Assembly: GCA_964581415.1 (NCBI GenBank)
Contig: CAZOOJ010000015.1
Span: 1 to 6,499, forward strand
Length of the DNA: 6,499 nt
From: CAYTGG01 sp964581415
Lineage (GTDB): Archaea; Nanobdellota; Nanobdellia; Pacearchaeales; GW2011-AR1
Direction: 5' to 3'
Below, in pieces: positions 5,704-6,499 of this stretch. Each line of letters begins with the position of its first letter. The stretch's first letter is position 1. The notes under the pieces are model-generated. The model did not search any database and had not been told where the DNA came from. It saw only the letters and a list, made by a program, of their open reading frames with translations. The translations under genes and the position numbers were made by a program.

Positions 5704-5904
5704 ATGAATAAATGGATTGAAATCTTAGTTGGATTAATAATTTTAAATGGAATAATTCTGTTTGGTTGGTATTCTGCTGAATTAGGAAGTTTCTGGAATT
5801 TTAGACATGCTACATGGGAATTTTTTAAAGGAGGTTTAATATGGTTTATAGCTATGATAGGCCTTTTATTAATAGTTCTTGGAATTAATGATATAAAAGA
5901 ATAG
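5704..5904 (+). CDS. Small two-helix membrane protein, 66 aa
   Basis: Function unknown. Two hydrophobic segments, about residues 5-24 and 44-61, are joined by an aromatic and polar stretch (GWYSAELGSFWNFRHATWEF) rich in Trp, Phe and Tyr, then FKGG. Ends are polar (MNKW at the start, NDIKE at the end), so a helical hairpin with both termini on the same side is likely. The regular coding pattern, the aromatic inter-helix motif and a well-placed TATA element make it a real gene rather than chance. It resembles tiny conserved membrane proteins I associate with DPANN archaea, but I cannot name a family. It is divergent from dhs and convergent with the DUF378 gene. There is no signal peptide cleavage motif. 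Confidence 0.75.
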   Translation: MNKWIEILVGLIILNGIILFGWYSAELGSFWNFRHATWEFFKGGLIWFIAMIGLLLIVLGINDIKE

Positions 5905-5925
5905 TTCTAATAATTTAAATAACGA

Positions 5926-5999
5926 ATAACTGAAAAATTAACTGTGTAAAAGAAATGTAAACTGACTATTATCTAAAAAATATTTAAAATTTCAGTTAT
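5926..5999. repeat. Inverted repeat between convergent small genes
   Basis: ATAACTGAAAAATT (5926-5939) and AAAATTTCAGTTAT (5986-5999) pair at 12 of 14 positions, the outer 10 perfectly, around a 46-nt loop. It lies between the 3' ends of the 66-aa gene (+) and the DUF378 gene (-), so it would form the shared 3' end of either transcript. Further copies of aactg (5938-5945 and 5959-5964 regions) lie in the loop. It may protect 3' ends or help termination. Confidence 0.4.
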
Positions 6000-6022
6000 A
6001 AAAAAATCTTAAAAATAAAAAA
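6000..6022 (-). terminator. Multi-T-tract terminator of the DUF378 gene
   Basis: On the minus strand the DUF378 stop codon is followed at once by T6 (6022-6017), T5 (6015-6011) and T7 (6006-6000). Successive T tracts are the usual archaeal termination signal. The inverted repeat at 5926-5999 begins directly after the last tract. Confidence 0.55.
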
Positions 6023-6023
6023 T

Positions 6024-6206
6024 TTATTTAAAAGCTTTAATCAAAGCATAAATTCCACATAAAGCTACTAAATAATAGACAATTGTAGGCAACCATACTA
6101 CAAATCCTAATAAATTCTCAACAGCATTCCAACCTAATTCAGCAAGTCCCCAGTTTATAGCTCCTATAGCAGACAAAATTAAAGCAGTCTTATTATACCA
6201 AACCAT
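6024..6206 (-). CDS. DUF378-family small membrane protein, 60 aa
   Basis: Function unknown. The motif IGAINWGL (residues 14-21) after a short N-terminus is the hallmark of the DUF378 (YuzA-like) family found in bacteria and archaea. Two membrane helices are visible, about residues 7-25 and 36-56, with a Lys-containing C-terminus. Length is close to the family norm (about 60-80 aa). The start at 6206 is fixed by a strong Shine-Dalgarno, GGAGG, six bases upstream, the only such site in front of a confident gene in this window. A TATA box at 6254-6247 predicts an 18-nt leader. It is not in an operon. A role in membrane organisation or stress is sometimes guessed for the family, but nothing here supports it. 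Confidence 0.85.
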   Translation of the reverse strand: MVWYNKTALILSAIGAINWGLAELGWNAVENLLGFVVWLPTIVYYLVALCGIYALIKAFK

Positions 6207-6212
6207 TTTTAA

Positions 6213-6217
6213 CCTCC
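6213..6217 (-). promoter_or_regulatory. Strong Shine-Dalgarno of the DUF378 gene
   Basis: The minus strand reads AAGGAGGTTAAAAATG, with GGAGG six bases from the ATG. Because the other confident starts have no such motif, this site both fixes the start and marks a different initiation mode. Confidence 0.8.
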
Positions 6218-6246
6218 TTTTTATTTAAAGATTAAAGAAAATTATA

Positions 6247-6254
6247 TATATAAA
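6247..6254 (-). promoter_or_regulatory. TATA element of the DUF378 gene
   Basis: Minus-strand TTTATATA, preceded by GTTAAG as a plausible BRE, is centred about 44 nt upstream of the ATG. With the usual 25-27 nt spacing, transcription would start near 6224, leaving an 18-nt leader that contains the Shine-Dalgarno. Confidence 0.6.
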
Positions 6255-6330
6255 CTTAACTAAGTAAGGCTTTGAAAAAACTCTATTTTTTCTTCATAAA
6301 TTCTATCTATTAATATTTTTACAGAATTTA

Positions 6331-6428
6331 ATTTCTTAAAAAGAGATTATCAGAAGCAATCTATCAAAAATATCTTAATTCTATTTATAATTCAAGTATC
6401 AGCTTCTTTTAAAAGAATTTCTCAAAGC
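6331..6428. repeat. Composite repeat, copy 2
   Basis: Second copy of the element at 1-126, in the same orientation. Block 1 (6331-6380) is 49/50 identical and block 2 (6401-6428) is 27/28 identical; the spacer is 20 bases here versus 48 in copy 1. The 14-bp palindrome is intact at 6404-6417. It lies between the DUF378 promoter and the window edge, just past the stop of a possible minus-strand ORF. Confidence 0.85.
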
Positions 6429-6430
6429 AG

Positions 6431-6499
6431 TTAATCAAAAATATCATATAGTTTGTAAAACCAAAAATCATATTTAGTTTGGAATATTTCATTTTCCAT
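6431..6499 (-). CDS. Possible partial ORF running off the right edge
   Basis: The minus strand is open from the window edge to TAA at 6431-6433, giving 22 residues ending in FWFYKLYDIFD. The last three bases of the window read ATG on this strand, so this is either a whole micro-ORF or the C-terminus of a longer gene to the right. Codon choice resembles the neighbours. The segment is too short for a firm call. Confidence 0.28.
   Translation of the reverse strand: MENEIFQTKYDFWFYKLYDIFD
6436..6481. repeat. Imperfect tandem repeat at the right edge
   Basis: The segments 6436-6455 and 6462-6481 both begin with CAAAAAT and end with AGTTTG around a shared CATAT core, differing by small insertions. 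They lie directly after the composite repeat and overlap the possible partial ORF. Confidence 0.3.

Noticed and set aside
1..6499. A mobile element or genomic island bounded by the direct repeats
   Set aside because: The interval holds housekeeping genes, including the essential proS, and no integrase, transposase, tRNA site or composition shift.

Overview
The window looks like a stretch of archaeal chromosome with very low G+C (clearly below one third by eye). Four things point to Archaea: a class II prolyl-tRNA synthetase of the archaeal/eukaryote-like type with a C-terminal zinc domain, a deoxyhypusine synthase (hypusine is an archaeal/eukaryotic translation-factor modification), a DHH phosphoesterase, and TATA-type promoters placed 25-27 nt upstream of start codons. 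Low G+C, compact genes and tiny two-helix membrane proteins suggest a DPANN lineage such as Pacearchaeota or Woesearchaeota. That placement is inference, because no marker in the window fixes the phylum.

Layout. Positions 1-126 hold one copy of a composite repeat whose second copy is at 6331-6428, in the same orientation. proS (170-1621, +) follows the first copy. The 680-bp interval 1622-2301 has no large gene. It does hold, on the minus strand, a possible 27-codon leaderless ORF (1984-2067), a long imperfect inverted repeat that folds much better as minus-strand RNA (1903-1988), and a 41-codon ORF for an acidic helical peptide (1766-1891). A DHH-family phosphoesterase (2302-3345, -) comes next. 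After a 251-bp spacer lies a two-gene minus-strand operon: deoxyhypusine synthase (4633-5577) overlapping by 8 bp a fold-type III PLP-dependent decarboxylase of the ornithine/diaminopimelate decarboxylase superfamily (3597-4640). A divergent promoter region separates this operon from a 66-aa two-helix membrane protein (5704-5904, +), which converges on a 60-aa DUF378-type membrane protein (6024-6206, -).

How the genes fit together. proS and deoxyhypusine synthase both serve translation (charging tRNA-Pro; modifying aIF5A). The decarboxylase overlapping dhs most likely makes or processes a polyamine or its precursor, so the operon may be a self-contained polyamine/hypusine unit. The decarboxylase keeps its PLP-binding residues but has changed residues expected to contact substrate, so its substrate cannot be read from sequence.

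The points most worth a second look are the strand-asymmetric hairpin with its flanking micro-ORFs, the composite repeat with a conserved 14-bp palindrome at both ends of the window, and the unusual decarboxylase. I see no CRISPR array, tRNA, rRNA, transposase or defence system.
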